DNA of 64,000 nucleotides, taken from contig CM056389.1 in NCBI GenBank assembly GCA_029718625.1, positions 14,842,452-14,906,451 of the forward strand, given 5' to 3'. Position 1 is the stretch's first letter. Each line of letters begins with the position of its first letter. The notes below the pieces were generated by a model. It worked only from the letters and a program-made list of their open reading frames with translations, did no database searches and had not been told where the DNA came from. This document shows, piece by piece, positions 12,389 through 24,168 of this stretch. The translations under genes were made by a program, and so were the position numbers. Origin of the DNA: Synaphobranchus kaupii (lineage: Eukaryota > Chordata > Actinopteri > Anguilliformes > Synaphobranchidae).

Positions 12389-13282
12389 ATACAGTGCGTG
12401 TGAATATATATATAATTATCGGAAACACCCCTGATACTAACAGTTTCAAAGGGGCCAAATAGTTGGTGCCCGAATTGCAGGTGCGTCGGTCACAAAAACG
12501 GCAAAATTATTTAAGATGGCAAGAGGAACAGTCCCAAAAATTATGACAACATATGCCCAACACCAAAAAACAGCGTATTAAAAAAGAACTGTGGCCGTAA
12601 GTCAAAGTTCTCAGACAGGGACAGACGGACACTCGTAGGATAGTTTCTACTAACCACAGAACTACATCTTTTACTGTTTTTAATACATCTGGACGGGTTT
12701 ATGGTTGGAGAAAGCCTAAAGAGGTATGTAATCCACAATATCTGCTGCCAACTGTTAAATATGGTGGCGGCTCTGTAATGGCATGGGCAGCCAATTCATG
12801 GGACTCATTGGGTCCAATGAATGCTCTCCATGGACGTTTAATGGGCAAACAATATGAAACCATTTTACAAGACCAGGTGCACCCTATGGTGCAAACACTG
12901 TTCCCTCATGATGCCCCCATATTCCAACCCCCCTCCCCCTCCCCATACACACTGCTAAAAACATTAAAGAATGGTCCAAGAAAACGAGGAAGACGTCAAA
13001 TGCCTTCCATGGCCTGCACAATCACCAGATCTAAACATAATTGAACTTTTATGGGAAGTTCTGGAGTGCAGAGTGCAAACTAGATTTCCACCTCCTTCAT
13101 CAAAGAACTGGAGACTGTCCTTCTTGAACAATGGGCCAATATCCCACTACACACAGTTCAGAAATGGTATGACAGCATTCCAAGAAGGGCTGAAACTGTT
13201 TTGAAGGCAAAGGGTGGGCCTACTCGTTATTAGTTACTAGATATTCAGTTTTTGTAGGTGTTTCCAATATTTTGTCCTCCCC

Positions 13283-13286
<4 letters not shown>
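12389..13286 (+). mobile_element. Decayed Tc1-like transposon
   Basis: The right terminus contains ggtgtttccaatattttg followed by tcctccccctgt, the typical end of a fish Tc1-like element. The left side has the mirrored 'ggaaacacccct' near 12420. Transposase-derived sequence lies between. The left TIR is degraded (atatatata insertion), so the 5' boundary is approximate. The copy is inactive. Confidence 0.75.
12480..13204 (+). pseudogene. Tc1-like transposase remnant
   Basis: The family is the DDE transposases of Tc1/mariner elements, which cut and join DNA at TA sites. The readable pieces run in order. Around 12755-12830 is GGGSVMAWAAN-like sequence. A block at about 12893-12930 reads HDAPIFQ, where the family has a catalytic Asp. 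From 12971 a different frame gives PWPAQSPDLNIIELLWEVLE, which keeps the family's D..L..E catalytic block. It ends at a stop near 13204. At least one frameshift lies near 12960, next to a C-rich insertion, and stops interrupt the N-terminal part, so no functional enzyme can be made. Confidence 0.8.

Positions 13287-13320
<34 letters not shown>
13284..13320. repeat. (TG)n(TA)n microsatellite at the Tc1 edge
   Basis: About seven TG and eleven TA dinucleotides follow the right Tc1 terminus. Tc1 elements insert at TA, so a TA-rich target may have expanded here. Confidence 0.85.
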
Positions 13321-16300
13321 CCTATATACACCTAGAATCAACTCTAGACCTTTTGCTAGCTTTATTGTCTAAGAAGCTTTGAAGAGTCCCTAAAATGGGG
13401 TGGGGATAGAATATCCAGTAAAACATCTTACCAACCAAAAAGTAGGCTGCATATGAAATAGGAATTTTGTTTCAGATATTGATACGAATATAGGCTCTTT
13501 TTGTTTTAAGTACCAGCAACAATTTTCAGGAATCTTTCTGGTGTCCTAAGGGTTAAACTATTTCAAATAATCTTTTGACTCAGGTCTGATATATGGGCGG
13601 TCTTTAAGGTTTCTCCTTATTGAATTTCATTTTGAATTTCATCTCGTTATAATTCCTATCCCCTCCTCGATCACCTTTGCAGGTTTTTGTTTCGACTTTT
13701 TGAACAAAAATAAACGTGAAATACAGAAATTATCCAACTCCATTATCTCCAGGCTGTTCTATTCTTTACCCTCTCTTATTTCTCATCTTTTTCTTCTTTC
13801 CCTTTTGCCTTTTCAATTCCCTTTGTGCTTGGTTGTAATGAATAGCACAAGATGATCACTCGAACAGCTGACACATTGGTGAGGGAAGGGGAAGGATCCC
13901 TCGGTGCCGAGGAGTACAGGCAGCCTTCCGCGCTCAGCTGGTTTCGTTTCCGGACCGAACTGATCAATAACAGATGTTCTAAGTCGCTGACCACTGATTG
14001 CTCTGTTGGAGCCGGGAGAGCGCTCGCATCGAGCTTTTTAACTCCGTTCTTTTCTGTGAATTAAATGTCAAGATATTTTTAGAGCTTTGCGCATGTTGGC
14101 GTTGGCGGACCGTTGGCGATGAAGCGCCGCTCTCCCTCCGCGCTGGTAGCCGCGTGGGCGTAAGACCCCAGGCTTATTTTAACCTCATGTCAATACTGCA
14201 TCTCCTTTCCCTGTTCTCGCATTTATTTTTCACAGCATGGTTATACAGAGACCGAATATGCCACCATCCTGCTATTGATTCAGTCATTCTCAATGTGCTT
14301 TCTTATGTGCCGTTTTCAATATCAACATACTAGACATTGCAAAGCCTACTCTGACGCGGATATTGTTTTTGTAATCTTTTCCAAAAGGCCAACTGTGCAG
14401 CTTTGCAAAAACATTTAATGCCCATGAAATGTCAAGTGCATCTTCAACAGAAGAGAGTAGTTGAACCACCAAAGTCTAATTCACAGAGTGCAGTTGAAAT
14501 TAAATAATTAACAAAGCTGTGTACTCTTTATGAATGACTACCAGCATTCTGCCTTATTAAGCCAAAGGCAGTAGCGATGTTGTATGAGAAAGCCTTATTT
14601 CCATTCAGTCTAGGCCAGTATCTTTGTTTCCAGCTAGCATATACTCCAAATAAACAAGCTTCATAATATCAATGCCCATATATCCCTGTTTATTTATTCA
14701 TGTTTTATTTATTTGTTGGGTATTCTATTATTCTGTTCTATTTTGTAGTTTCCTTTAAAAGTGCACATTACAGTGATGTCACAGTATTGACGCAAGAATC
14801 CCTGCACTGAATTTCAGCACATAGACTTATAGAGGACATTGCTTTCAATCTTAAGTGCAAAATAGCACACAATAAGCAAACTAACCCAAACTACAAACAT
14901 CCTTGTATTCTTTTGTATGTGCACTTTTTCCCAATATTAAGTTTCAATGACAAGCACGCATCAGTACAGCAGCACTTGGGTTAGCATGCACTAATGAACC
15001 ATGTGTGCCTCTGTGCCGATAAACCACTAACGAGATCACCAAGGAACATCAGCTGAGACTGGATACAGCACACTGACTCCAACCCATCACTCTCTCTCCA
15101 CTCACTCCACAGACAGCATAGCACCCTTTAATTGTTTCTGCTACTAAACCCTGGACCCATATGCAACAAATACATATTTTCCATGCATGGTGCTTCAGCG
15201 TATTGACATTCTTGATTTGTAATTTTATTTTGTTTTTGTGACATTTTTAATATTTTTTGCATTTTAATTACATATGGTAATGGTATCATGACACAAAACT
15301 AATCTATTTATCAAATAAGAACCTGTTACTTGAAATGTTCAGTATATTGTAATTTGTAATGAAAAATGCATTGAAGAATATTTTGATATAAGTTTATATT
15401 GCGGAATAATGCTAATATTTCTCTGCTCCCCATTTGTGACAGTGGAGGTAAGGTTATCAGGGACATTTTCTCGACCATCCGTTTGCATTCATTAAAACCA
15501 TCCCTGTGTAAAATTCTGTTTTCGGGCTCAGCGTTATCATGGGTAATGATTGTCATAACCTCTGCGATGGAATGAGAAATTCTACTGTAAGACCTGAATC
15601 TAAGACCCATGACTACTGGTGGGGAGGGTGAAGTTTCATGAACCCCATAACCACATGCAAGGGACAATACCAAGCTGTCAATCAATTGTTTAAACCAATT
15701 AAACGTACCCTGCAAAATGCAGTGATTGGTTCAAATGTATGTGTCATTGATAGCATGTGATAGCTCCACCAATTCTTGGTTTCATAAAACCTCACTCCCC
15801 CAATACTATTATGTTTATACCTTAATGGTATGTGCACGAGTTTGCCTGGCTCAAATCCTGTTAGTTTCCGCTTTGTGTATGACTATGCGTATCGATACTT
15901 TGACTTTCTTGTTCTCTTTCTCTACAAATAGCTATGGACGTGCTTTTCAAATTGTTTCTTAGTGGGACTAATGCCATTTACAACTCTAAGTATTGTAAGG
16001 GCTAATTAAACCAACTACACCTGCGGGATCCAATTTGCGTTTTGACACATTCCGTGGTTCAGGAGGGCAATTTTAGTCATTAAACAGTTTGATTAGTTCT
16101 ATAGCTTCTCTCATGCGATCAAGGTGCTAACCTGGTTCATCCACTTTATACGTTAATAATTGATGCTAAGAAGCTGAAGTGGAGACTCACGCCAAAGAAA
16201 ATTGCTGGAGAGATCCTTTTACGCATTGCGTAATTAAGCCAGCGTGCAGTCGCTCATCTTCCAGCAAAGAAAATTAGTCCACAGATGCAATAAACAAACG

Positions 16301-17713
16301 GATTTTGACTAACTGCTTATTAGTTACTGTCACAAGCAAATTAGTTGTCGTCACCTCTGACTCTCCCCAAATAGAAAGCTATCCTCGTGAAATGATAAAC
16401 ACAGTAGATGGAACTAGAAGACGCCAGAGTGGAAGGCTTTGCAACGCACAGTATTTGAGTATCTGAAACCGAGTTTCTTTCTCAGAGCTACCAGCATTCG
16501 TACTATAGTCCTGTAAATATGAAGAGGCACCATCATTTCAGTTATTCGCCCCTTGCTTGTGCGCTTCAAGCTAAATGCTGCTCTCCAACAGGAAGGGCCC
16601 AGTCTCTAGGTGTATTTTTTATTTTTTAATTTTTTTTACTGTGGAGCATCAGGAATCTGGCATGATCAATAGGAGGCAGGGTCAAAGTTCATTTTGTTCT
16701 GACCCCCCATAATGGCTTTTCAAATGGCATCATTCAGCCTGGAAATGCTACTGCCAGCAGTCTCTTATTTGCTAGGTGACACGCAAACACACTCTCTGGG
16801 ATCAGCACATAATGAGTACTGTAAAAAAATATTTTTTAAAAGCATATTAACTATTTTTTTCTCCCTCTCCATATTTTTATGGTGTTGTCACAGTTGATTT
16901 ATGAAAAAAGGGTTGTGCAGTGCGTGAACACTGTTGTTATTTAACCAAACTATTAGTTTACATGCCGGTGCTTCCAATCACATTCATTCATGTTTGTGTT
17001 CAGACTGACTGAAGTGCCATCAAATGCACCTGGGTAACACACTTTAATGTGCAGTACAAAGGACATTGTGGTAGCATCCTTTAATATGCGTACGGATATG
17101 TAATAGCTTAGCGATTCAAAGGAATCTCAGCTGCTTACCATCAAATGGCATGAAACATGAAATGCATTAAGATAGCATACAGTATTATATTATTCTACCA
17201 TTATTAGATTTACTATTAAAGAGCTATATATCATTATATAGGATTAACATGATTGTTGTTACAAAGCCATAAAAATGTTAATGAATATTGCATTGTATTT
17301 TTTAACAGTGTGCACAATATAATCTGTATTAACATGACAATTGTGAATATTTTCACATAAATTTATACAGCATAAAATATAAATTTATAATATAGTTCAA
17401 AGCCAGATATGTGTGTTTGTGGTTCTTTTTGTATGTTGATATGCACATTTTAATAGTCTGTTTCATGATTGTTTTTATGTTTTTGTGCCTGTATTTGTTA
17501 CTTGTATGGTACATCTGAGAGGTAATATGCTTTTAAGTCTTGCTGGTTCTGTCCTTGAAAAAAGATTTCTCATCTTGATGGGATGTCCTTGTGAAATAAA
17601 GATTAATTAAACAAAAGCAACTGATGCACGATTAAGAAAAATTAACATGATAGTCTGGTACATTAAATGCACTTTCTTAAAACTACTGTTGTTTAATTAC
17701 TGTAGTAATTAAA
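13321..17713. other. Mostly single-copy DNA, no gene recognised
   Basis: No exon is supportable. A more GC- and CpG-rich stretch lies at about 13850-14170. The rest is AT-rich with ordinary composition. The segment 16150-16400 is listed separately as a possible regulatory element. Confidence 0.4.
16150..16400. promoter_or_regulatory. Possible conserved non-coding element
   Basis: This stretch combines several ATTA/TAAT homeodomain-type cores (cgtaattaag, aaattagtcc, caaattagttg) with a perfect 15-bp palindrome, ttacgca-t-tgcgtaa, at 16219-16233 that resembles a bZIP/C-EBP-type site. It has no repeats and looks denser in motifs than its flanks. It is a guess from sequence texture; conservation has not been tested. 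Confidence 0.2.
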
Positions 17714-17925
17714 TTCAGTTCAATTTTATTTGTATAGCGCTTTTTACAGAGAACTGTCACGAAGACATTGTACAGATGAACCTAAGGAGAATTGGGAAAT
17801 TCAGGCCTGAACCCCCAAACAACAAACGAGGTAAAAACTCCTCGGTAGGAAGAAAACACTCAAACAGTGGCGAGAAAAAACACCCCGATGGGAAATCTCG
17901 GAAGGGAACTGGCTAGAGAGGTAGT
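17714..17925 (+). repeat. Widespread fish interspersed repeat ('ttcaattttatttgtatagcgc' type)
   Basis: The start (ttcagttcaattttatttg, tatagcgctttttacagag) followed by 'aggcctgaacccccaa', 'gtaaaaactcctc', 'cagtggcgagaaaaa' and 'gggaactgg' matches a repeat type familiar from many teleost genomes. I cannot assign the family with certainty. Ends are approximate and no target duplication is visible. Confidence 0.6.
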
Positions 17926-18060
17926 GAACTTGCTCATTCCGGTTTGGAACTTCATTGCTTTCAATTGAAAAAGAAACCATTTGTACCTAATATGTAATGC
18001 ACAAAAAAACTTCTGTAATGGGAATGACTTGCACCCTTGTCTTGTCTTTTACATTGATAG

Positions 18061-18190
18061 TATCTGTGTGTGTGGTTGTGTGTATGCGCGTGTGTGCGCA
18101 TCTGAGTGTGTGTGTGCATGTATGTGTATGGATATGTGCCTGTGTGTGTTATATGTATGTGTGTGTGCATGTGTGTATGTACTGTATGTG
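18061..18190. repeat. TG-rich degenerate microsatellite, left half
   Basis: The tract is a mixture of TGTG, TATG and TGCG units. It ends with tgtatgtg (18183-18190), which is duplicated on the far side of the hAT element at 19728-19735. The two TG-rich parts were therefore one array before insertion. Confidence 0.85.
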
Positions 18191-18532
18191 CAGAGGCGTT
18201 TCGTCAGGACAGGCAAATCAGGCAAATGTTTGGGGCCCCAAAAATATACGTGGGAAAAGGGGGCCTCCGATGGCCACACATGTATTGGAACATTTTGCAA
18301 TGACAGCTATAAACCCCCTTAAACGTCTCAGAACGGCAGGGCCGTTTGGTGCATTTTTGCAGTGACATTTACAAAGTCATTAAGTAAAGTAACATCCCAT
18401 AAAGCATAAAGCCACTAGTGCACCGCCGCTGAAAACGGAAACCGCCTATGTGGGGCTCCTTCTAGTTACGAGAGTCAGCTAGCTACCTGTCAGACTCATA
18501 GCCTACTTACAACGTAGCTAACCGTCGGCAGC

Positions 18533-18606
18533 ATGAAACGAGCATACCTCAGTGGTAACCAGAAAAGAAAGAGGAGAGGAGGAGGAAAAGCGACATCAAG
18601 GCAGTG
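18533..18606 (+). pseudogene. hAT transposase first exon remnant
   Basis: From the ATG at 18533 the frame reads MKRAYLSGNQKRKRR and on to a consensus splice donor (gtaagt) at 18607. The pattern M-K-R-x-x-L-S-G-x-x-K-R-K is the usual N-terminal start of the TTF-type/zf-MYM-like hAT transposases seen in vertebrate genomes; the basic tract would be a nuclear signal. No BED/TTF zinc finger, RNase-H-like catalytic region or dimerisation domain follows within the element, so the gene was cut down by internal deletion. It lies inside the flanking TIRs in the + orientation. The match is from memory of the family's start, not from an alignment. Confidence 0.55.
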
Positions 18607-18958
18607 GTAAGTGGATATAATTATACTGAATAAATACACCATGAGCATCTGAGTGATATGCAACCTACTAGCAAACTATTACATATGTTATCGAGCTAAT
18701 AGCTAACAGCTAATAGCTCTTTAGCGATTAGCTCACTGAGTTTAGCTAGCGTTAGCTTACAAAACATTTGTAAAAGTTAACTAGCAATCAATTTGTTAAA
18801 TATGTAGTTGACATCTGGGTACAAAATACAAGAAAAAGAAAGATGCATGATAATATATGTATATAAAATTGTGCTTGCAATTGCAGAGATGATGGTTAGA
18901 CTAAGTTTGCTAGCTAATGTGTAGTAGCAAGCCTAGCTAGATATGTTAGCTACCTTAG

Positions 18959-18992
18959 CCTTACCTTACCTTACCTTACCTTACCTTACCTT
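18959..18992. repeat. Pentanucleotide repeat (CCTTA)n
   Basis: Almost seven consecutive CCTTA units lie within the hAT element, so this expansion may postdate the insertion. Confidence 0.9.
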
Positions 18993-19727
18993 CACATTGC
19001 GCCCCAGTGACTTAGCTAACTTCGGAAACATATTCTATAAATCATGCTGGGTATCGTGAGCATACTAATCTATTGTTTTTAAAGTCACCGATTTAGTGAA
19101 ATTTAGAACTGCTCAAATCATGTTTAATCATGTTTAACCTGGGAGTACATAGAAAAATAAATGTCAAATGGACTTTTCATTTTAATTTAAATTTTGCCCT
19201 TGATGATGCGTTCTCCACACGAAAATGAAAATGAAAATTGGATTATTGAATTTTCATTTTCATTTTGACCGGAATGATGCGAACATACGTATATCGGAAA
19301 CGCAATTTCATTTTCGAATTTTCTATTTCAATTGAATTATGACTGCTTTTGACTTCCATAAATGTGAAATGCCAAAGCCCATTTGAGATAACGCTCAGGC
19401 ACTTTGGGGCTTACAAGCTTGATGATATAACTTTGATAAAAATGAAAGAAGACCCTAAAAATAAACCTCAAGAAAACATGAGAAACAGGACAAGAGGGGA
19501 GAAATGTTTTGTTTTATTTGATGTTCCTGTTTGATTTTACATACTGTAGATGTTGTTGCTCCTTCTTTTGTACTACTGTTATTTATTATTTTTTAATAAA
19601 TGATTATTTTTGAATGGCACAATTGACCGAATGCATTTTTTGGGGGCTGATGGGGCGTGTGTGTGGGGAGGGAGGGCCTCAATGGTCTTCTTTGCCTGGG
19701 GTCCCCCAGAGTCTAGAAACGCCACTG

Positions 19728-19850
19728 TGTATGTGCCTGTGTGTGGGTATGTGCATGTACAGTATATATGTGTATGTACGTGTGTGTGTGTGTGTGTGTA
19801 TATGTGCATTTACAGTATGTGTGTGCGCGTGCGTGTGTGTGTGTGCGTGC
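19728..19850. repeat. TG-rich microsatellite, right half
   Basis: This continues the array at 18061-18190 beyond the hAT element. It includes a pure TG run at 19781-19799 and a TGCG-rich part at 19819-19850. Confidence 0.85.
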
Positions 19851-21339
19851 CCTATTCCCCTTCGCTTTGAGGACCCCTCTTGGCTGTGTGCTTGTCAGTG
19901 CTGGAACCTTATGTTTCCTAGATTTGGTCTGTATCCTGCTTATCCCTGATTGTCCTGATCTTTCAAAAAAAGAATGTAATTGAATGAATGATGCAGTTGG
20001 AAAGATTCGTCCCATTATGTTTCAGCAAACATACTTTTGTCTGTATGTTCATTGTTGTTTTTTTCCTATAATATGCGTTTATTTTACTGTTCTTTCCCTC
20101 AGCTGCTTTCTCAGGTACTGTCCAAACTGAACACAGTCAATAGACCCTTTCAAAAATACACTCCACTATATTGTGAACTGTTTGAAAGTATAATGATGAA
20201 TGCATTTCACAGCACTGCATTCGCCCATATATTGTGAAGTGCGGGCAATATCTTGATATTGTGTTTTATTCCAACATATTCGCAGCATCTTTCATTATCT
20301 TCAGAGAAAGCTTATTATTGAATACATTTTGGGTGGAAAAACCCATAAGAAGGTGTTACTCCACTTGTGTCAATATTCCGTCCCCTCAAGGTCAAAGCAT
20401 GGACTCATTGCTTCTTTCAGGCTGTGCCTGGTCTCCGCTTCCAAGCAGCCGCAATTGGACACAATGTACTTTCATCCGATGTTATCAAAAAAGGCTCATG
20501 TACTGCAAAACATTCTGTATCAACAGTTAAATGGTAAATAAATGGGAATAATTTGTGTGCCATCTGCTTTACTTTAATTTAGATTTGTAACCCGGCAGGG
20601 AGCAGATTCATTTCAAGTTGTTATTTCTATTCTATTCTAGTCTATGCAATGTAGTACTATTCTGCCCTTTTTATTATAGTTAATTTTACTGTTGAAAGGG
20701 GTTGAATTGATAATACTTTTTAAATAAAGGCTAATTTCCCCTTTGTCTTTATATCAGCATACTATAAAGTGGGGTCGTTTGGACACAGTATACTATTCTA
20801 AATCAAACTAAAACCCTTTCGCAGTAGGAGAAGGGAGGAACACAGCTTCCATCCCTTTGGATAGAAAGTAAAAGTTTGCCCAAACCCATGGAGGCAGAGT
20901 CGTGCTTCATGGTGGCTACATGATGGGAGATTTATTTTTAGAAGTCAAACAACAGGAAGGAAATGGGGCCAATTCTGCCTGGCAAGAGTAGCAGCGGAGA
21001 GGACACAGAGCCACCAGAGTATGAACAAAGCAGGTGGGAGAGGTGGTGCCAGGGCATGTTTTCAAAATGGAGGCCGGCCTATCTCTATGAGCCCCGGGTA
21101 GAAGAGGAGCTGGTTTTTGCGGCACAGAAACATCCATTTTGCGTCCTGCATGAGGGCAGCAGGGTTGCCCTATCTGCTCCTGGCAGCTAAGTCAAGGGAG
21201 ATGGGATTCTGTGGGCTTTATTAACTAGGTCACTTCTCTTATAGCACCCAGAGCTGGGGCCGGCTGCCGCAGAAAATCTCAACTCCTGTGAATGAGCCCA
21301 TTTGAGGGGCGAAGTGTAAAGTGTGTGCTTGTTTGCTTG

Positions 21340-21379
21340 TGCGTGTGTGTGCATGTGTGTGTGTGTGTGTGTGGTGTGT
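21340..21379. repeat. TG microsatellite
   Basis: About twenty TG-type dinucleotides occur with a few interruptions (gcgtgtg, gcatg). Confidence 0.85.
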
Positions 21380-22906
21380 CTAACCCTGTGTGTCTGTGTA
21401 TGTGTGTATGGAGAATTTAGCCAAAATCGGCTGCTGCTGTGTGCATTTGTGTCGTCCTTGGGCAGGACAGACAGTACGAGCCACACGCCGACCCAGCAGA
21501 GACAGCGGCGTGCCTCATTAGCTGTTGTTTAAATGGATGCCAGCAGTACCGCGGTCTGCACATGGTGAATGAAGGATACACGCAACACTTTGGAGGTGAC
21601 TGCCGCCTGTGCCACCCAAAGCATACTTATGGCTTTCATTTCATTTAGGCTAAATTAGTCACTTTGTTGTGAATGCAAATCTACACACTTTATTGTGAAA
21701 GGGAAAACTCAAGGAGGTAGGAGAAATGTGCACAAGCAGTATGTCAAGGTTTAAAGAGGGACACATCCCTCTCTTCCTCTCACAATGTTCTGTGTCCATC
21801 TGTCTGGGTACACTCCGTCCTCCTGTCCTGCTGTCGGTCATAAAAATGTAACTAAAATTTTAAAAATGAATAATAGTAATCACCATCATATTTTCTTTCT
21901 GTATTTTTTGAGATTTTCAAATATAATATTCACATTTGAAGTCTATGACCCCCCCAAACTACTTTAAAGATTGCAAAGTGATTATCACAGTGATAGAATG
22001 ACTGGTTAAGGAGCACCTTCTACATTACGTTAAGGAAAGCACTCTTGTGAAAGGATCTATAAAGGCCAAAGAATCAATTCATCATACTTAGTGACACACT
22101 ACAGTATACTGAAATCACTAAATGCAGCTATATGCACTCTAAAGTCTATGAGAATGGTAGCTTGTGTTGATAGCTACAGACAAATAGAGGACTTGTGGAG
22201 TTTGAGGTCATTGGTATCTAAAATTAACATTAGTTCTGATTCTGTTTCTCTTCACTTCCTGATGTCTCTACCAAAGGCATCATAAAAAATTAAGTAGGCC
22301 TAATTATGAAAGCTAAAGTGAGTGAACTGCTAATGAGGGGTAACACTGGATTTCACATCGCATTTATTTCATGTTTTAGGTGAAATGGGATAAATAAATG
22401 ATGCTGGCAGCGTTGTATAGCGTGACATATGTGTAAATGGGATCTGGGTTTTTTTCATGCCCGCCTCCACAGTTGATTGGACAGAACTGGATTTGTTGTA
22501 GGGTTATTTTTGAAGCAAATTTGGGTCAGGCCTTTGCAACGGGATATTCGCGTCCATGGCCAATGAGCGTGACCCACAATAAACTGAGCAAACATAAACT
22601 TCAATCGCATTGTGCGGGCCTATAGTGCATGAACACATGCGTGCTGTCCTTTTGCATGTAGAATGCCTCCTCTCTGTGAGTCACTGATGTAATTAGCAGT
22701 AACAAGATGTCCGTGTGAATGCTTTGCAATTTTTCCAATCTCAGCCAGCTTCAGTCACCTTGGAGGGAGACATATCGCTTGTGGTCTCGCAGTGAAAATC
22801 CATTCAGTTGGATGACTGGAGCTTATTTCCTCTGTACTAGTATGGTTTTCAGATGGAATCCCATAATTGGGTTGTTAGTTCATGGGAAATAGTCTTGCTT
22901 CTGCAT

Positions 22907-22957
22907 CGCCAAGACATCTTCTATCCTATCAGACAACCGCCAAGACATCTTCTATCA
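22907..22957 (+). repeat. Two-copy short duplication, about 31-bp spacing
   Basis: The string ccaagacatcttctatc occurs at 22909 and again at 22940, in direct orientation. It looks like a slippage or fill-in duplication. Confidence 0.75.
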
Positions 22958-23225
22958 TGTCTTCAACTGAAGGCCAGCCATAAGAATGTAACGGGGCTAA
23001 CCTGTTAACACGGGGGTATGGCCCTTTAATTGAGGGCATAAGCAGCACAGCTTTATCTAATTAGTTCTACTGCAATGGATGTATGATCTAATTTTTCCAC
23101 CAGTGGTTGTCACACTCTTATAGAAGTTGCCAGTGTTTTTCTTGAACCTGGCACAACAGGGGTTATCCTATTATGAATTGCGCTGGATTATTGCAATGCC
23201 TTTCTGCCTTTAGAAAGCACGTCAC

Positions 23226-24163
23226 TGTTATGATTCTGCATTTGTCTGTCTTTGTTCCTCGAGATTCATTGCACTATTCTGGTGATTTTGGTACATTCGG
23301 GTTTCCTCTGAATTTCGTATCTCGTTTTCTTCCTTCTGACTTAATTAGTATTTATATATTATACTAACGTATAAATCATGCTAACTGTTAGATTAGATTT
23401 AATACTAACCTACTAACAAAGTAACATGTACATAATACTAAACAACTAACTTACTAACATTAGGGATTTAGAATTTTCTACTAACATTACTAATTACTCA
23501 TTTATCTTGAGTTTCTACCTGCAGCTGTCATTCTCCCTCTCATTATCCTATCCCTGTATCTATCAGTGATTTCGCATTCTCTGCACGTGTGTCCACTTCC
23601 GCGTTCCTCCCCTCCGAGCTGTGCACATGTTTATCTGTTAACTCCGGGTCGTTTGTTATCATTGTGTTTACGTGATATCCAGTCCGTGTCTTACGTCTCC
23701 CCTTGTTATTGTATAATTAGTTCTAGTTAACCCGCATTGTTTTCACCTGTGTCCTCGCCCCTTTTCCCTCCTCTGCACACCTCATTCCTTTTGTGTGATC
23801 TTCCCTAGTGTATTTAAGACTCTAGTTTGTATTCATTATCTGTCAACGTTGATCTACTTTTCCTGTGCCTACGCCTTTCTAAGCCAGTGATTTGTTAGTG
23901 ATTTCCAAGACACCCTTCCGTACGACTTCGGTTTTGTTTTGTTTTGTTTATTTGGTTTTGATCTTTGTTTGTTTCTTGACTACGCCTCTGCCTCGCCCTC
24001 CTGTACCTCTGCCTGTGTTCTCCTGGTTTTTTTATTATTCTTTTGCCATTCGATTTTATACTGTCTCATACTCGGATCTACTGGCTATTGACCTTGGACT
24101 GGAAATAAACGTTCCCTTTCTGATACATCCTGGTCTGTGTTTGGGTCCCTGTCCCGATCCTCA
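23226..24163 (+). mobile_element. Probable solo LTR, Gypsy-type, with 5-bp target duplication
   Basis: The segment starts TGTTATG and ends CCTCA, obeying the TG...CA rule, and is flanked by the same 5 bp, gtcac, at 23221-23225 and 24164-24168. Internally it has the order expected of an LTR: a TATA-like tatttaag (23811-23818), a pyrimidine-rich R/U5-like part, an AATAAA signal at 24104-24109 and a following 'gtgtttgggtccctg' typical of fish Gypsy LTR ends. No primer-binding site, gag or pol follows, so a solo LTR left by recombination is the simplest reading. An AT-rich tract at about 23385-23490 may be a later insertion. Confidence 0.65.
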
Positions 24164-24168
24164 GTCAC

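Larger units (their letters stand above)
18191..19727 (+). mobile_element. hAT-family transposon, internally deleted, with 8-bp target duplication
   Basis: The ends are cagaggcgttt (left) and aaacgccactg (right), inverted repeats beginning CAG and ending CTG with one mismatch. The subterminal parts also mirror each other (aggcaaatgtttggggcccc on the left; 'tttgcctggggtcccc' on the right). An exact 8-bp duplication, tgtatgtg, flanks the element at 18183-18190 and 19728-19735, the hallmark length for hAT insertion. At 1537 bp it is shorter than autonomous hATs and retains only the start of a transposase reading frame, so it would need an enzyme in trans. Confidence 0.88.
19851..23220. other. 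Mostly single-copy DNA, no gene recognised
   Basis: No coding exon is supported. 20880-21310 and 22540-22860 are moderately GC-rich and free of recognisable repeats, and may be conserved non-coding sequence. A TG microsatellite sits at 21340-21379. Confidence 0.35.
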
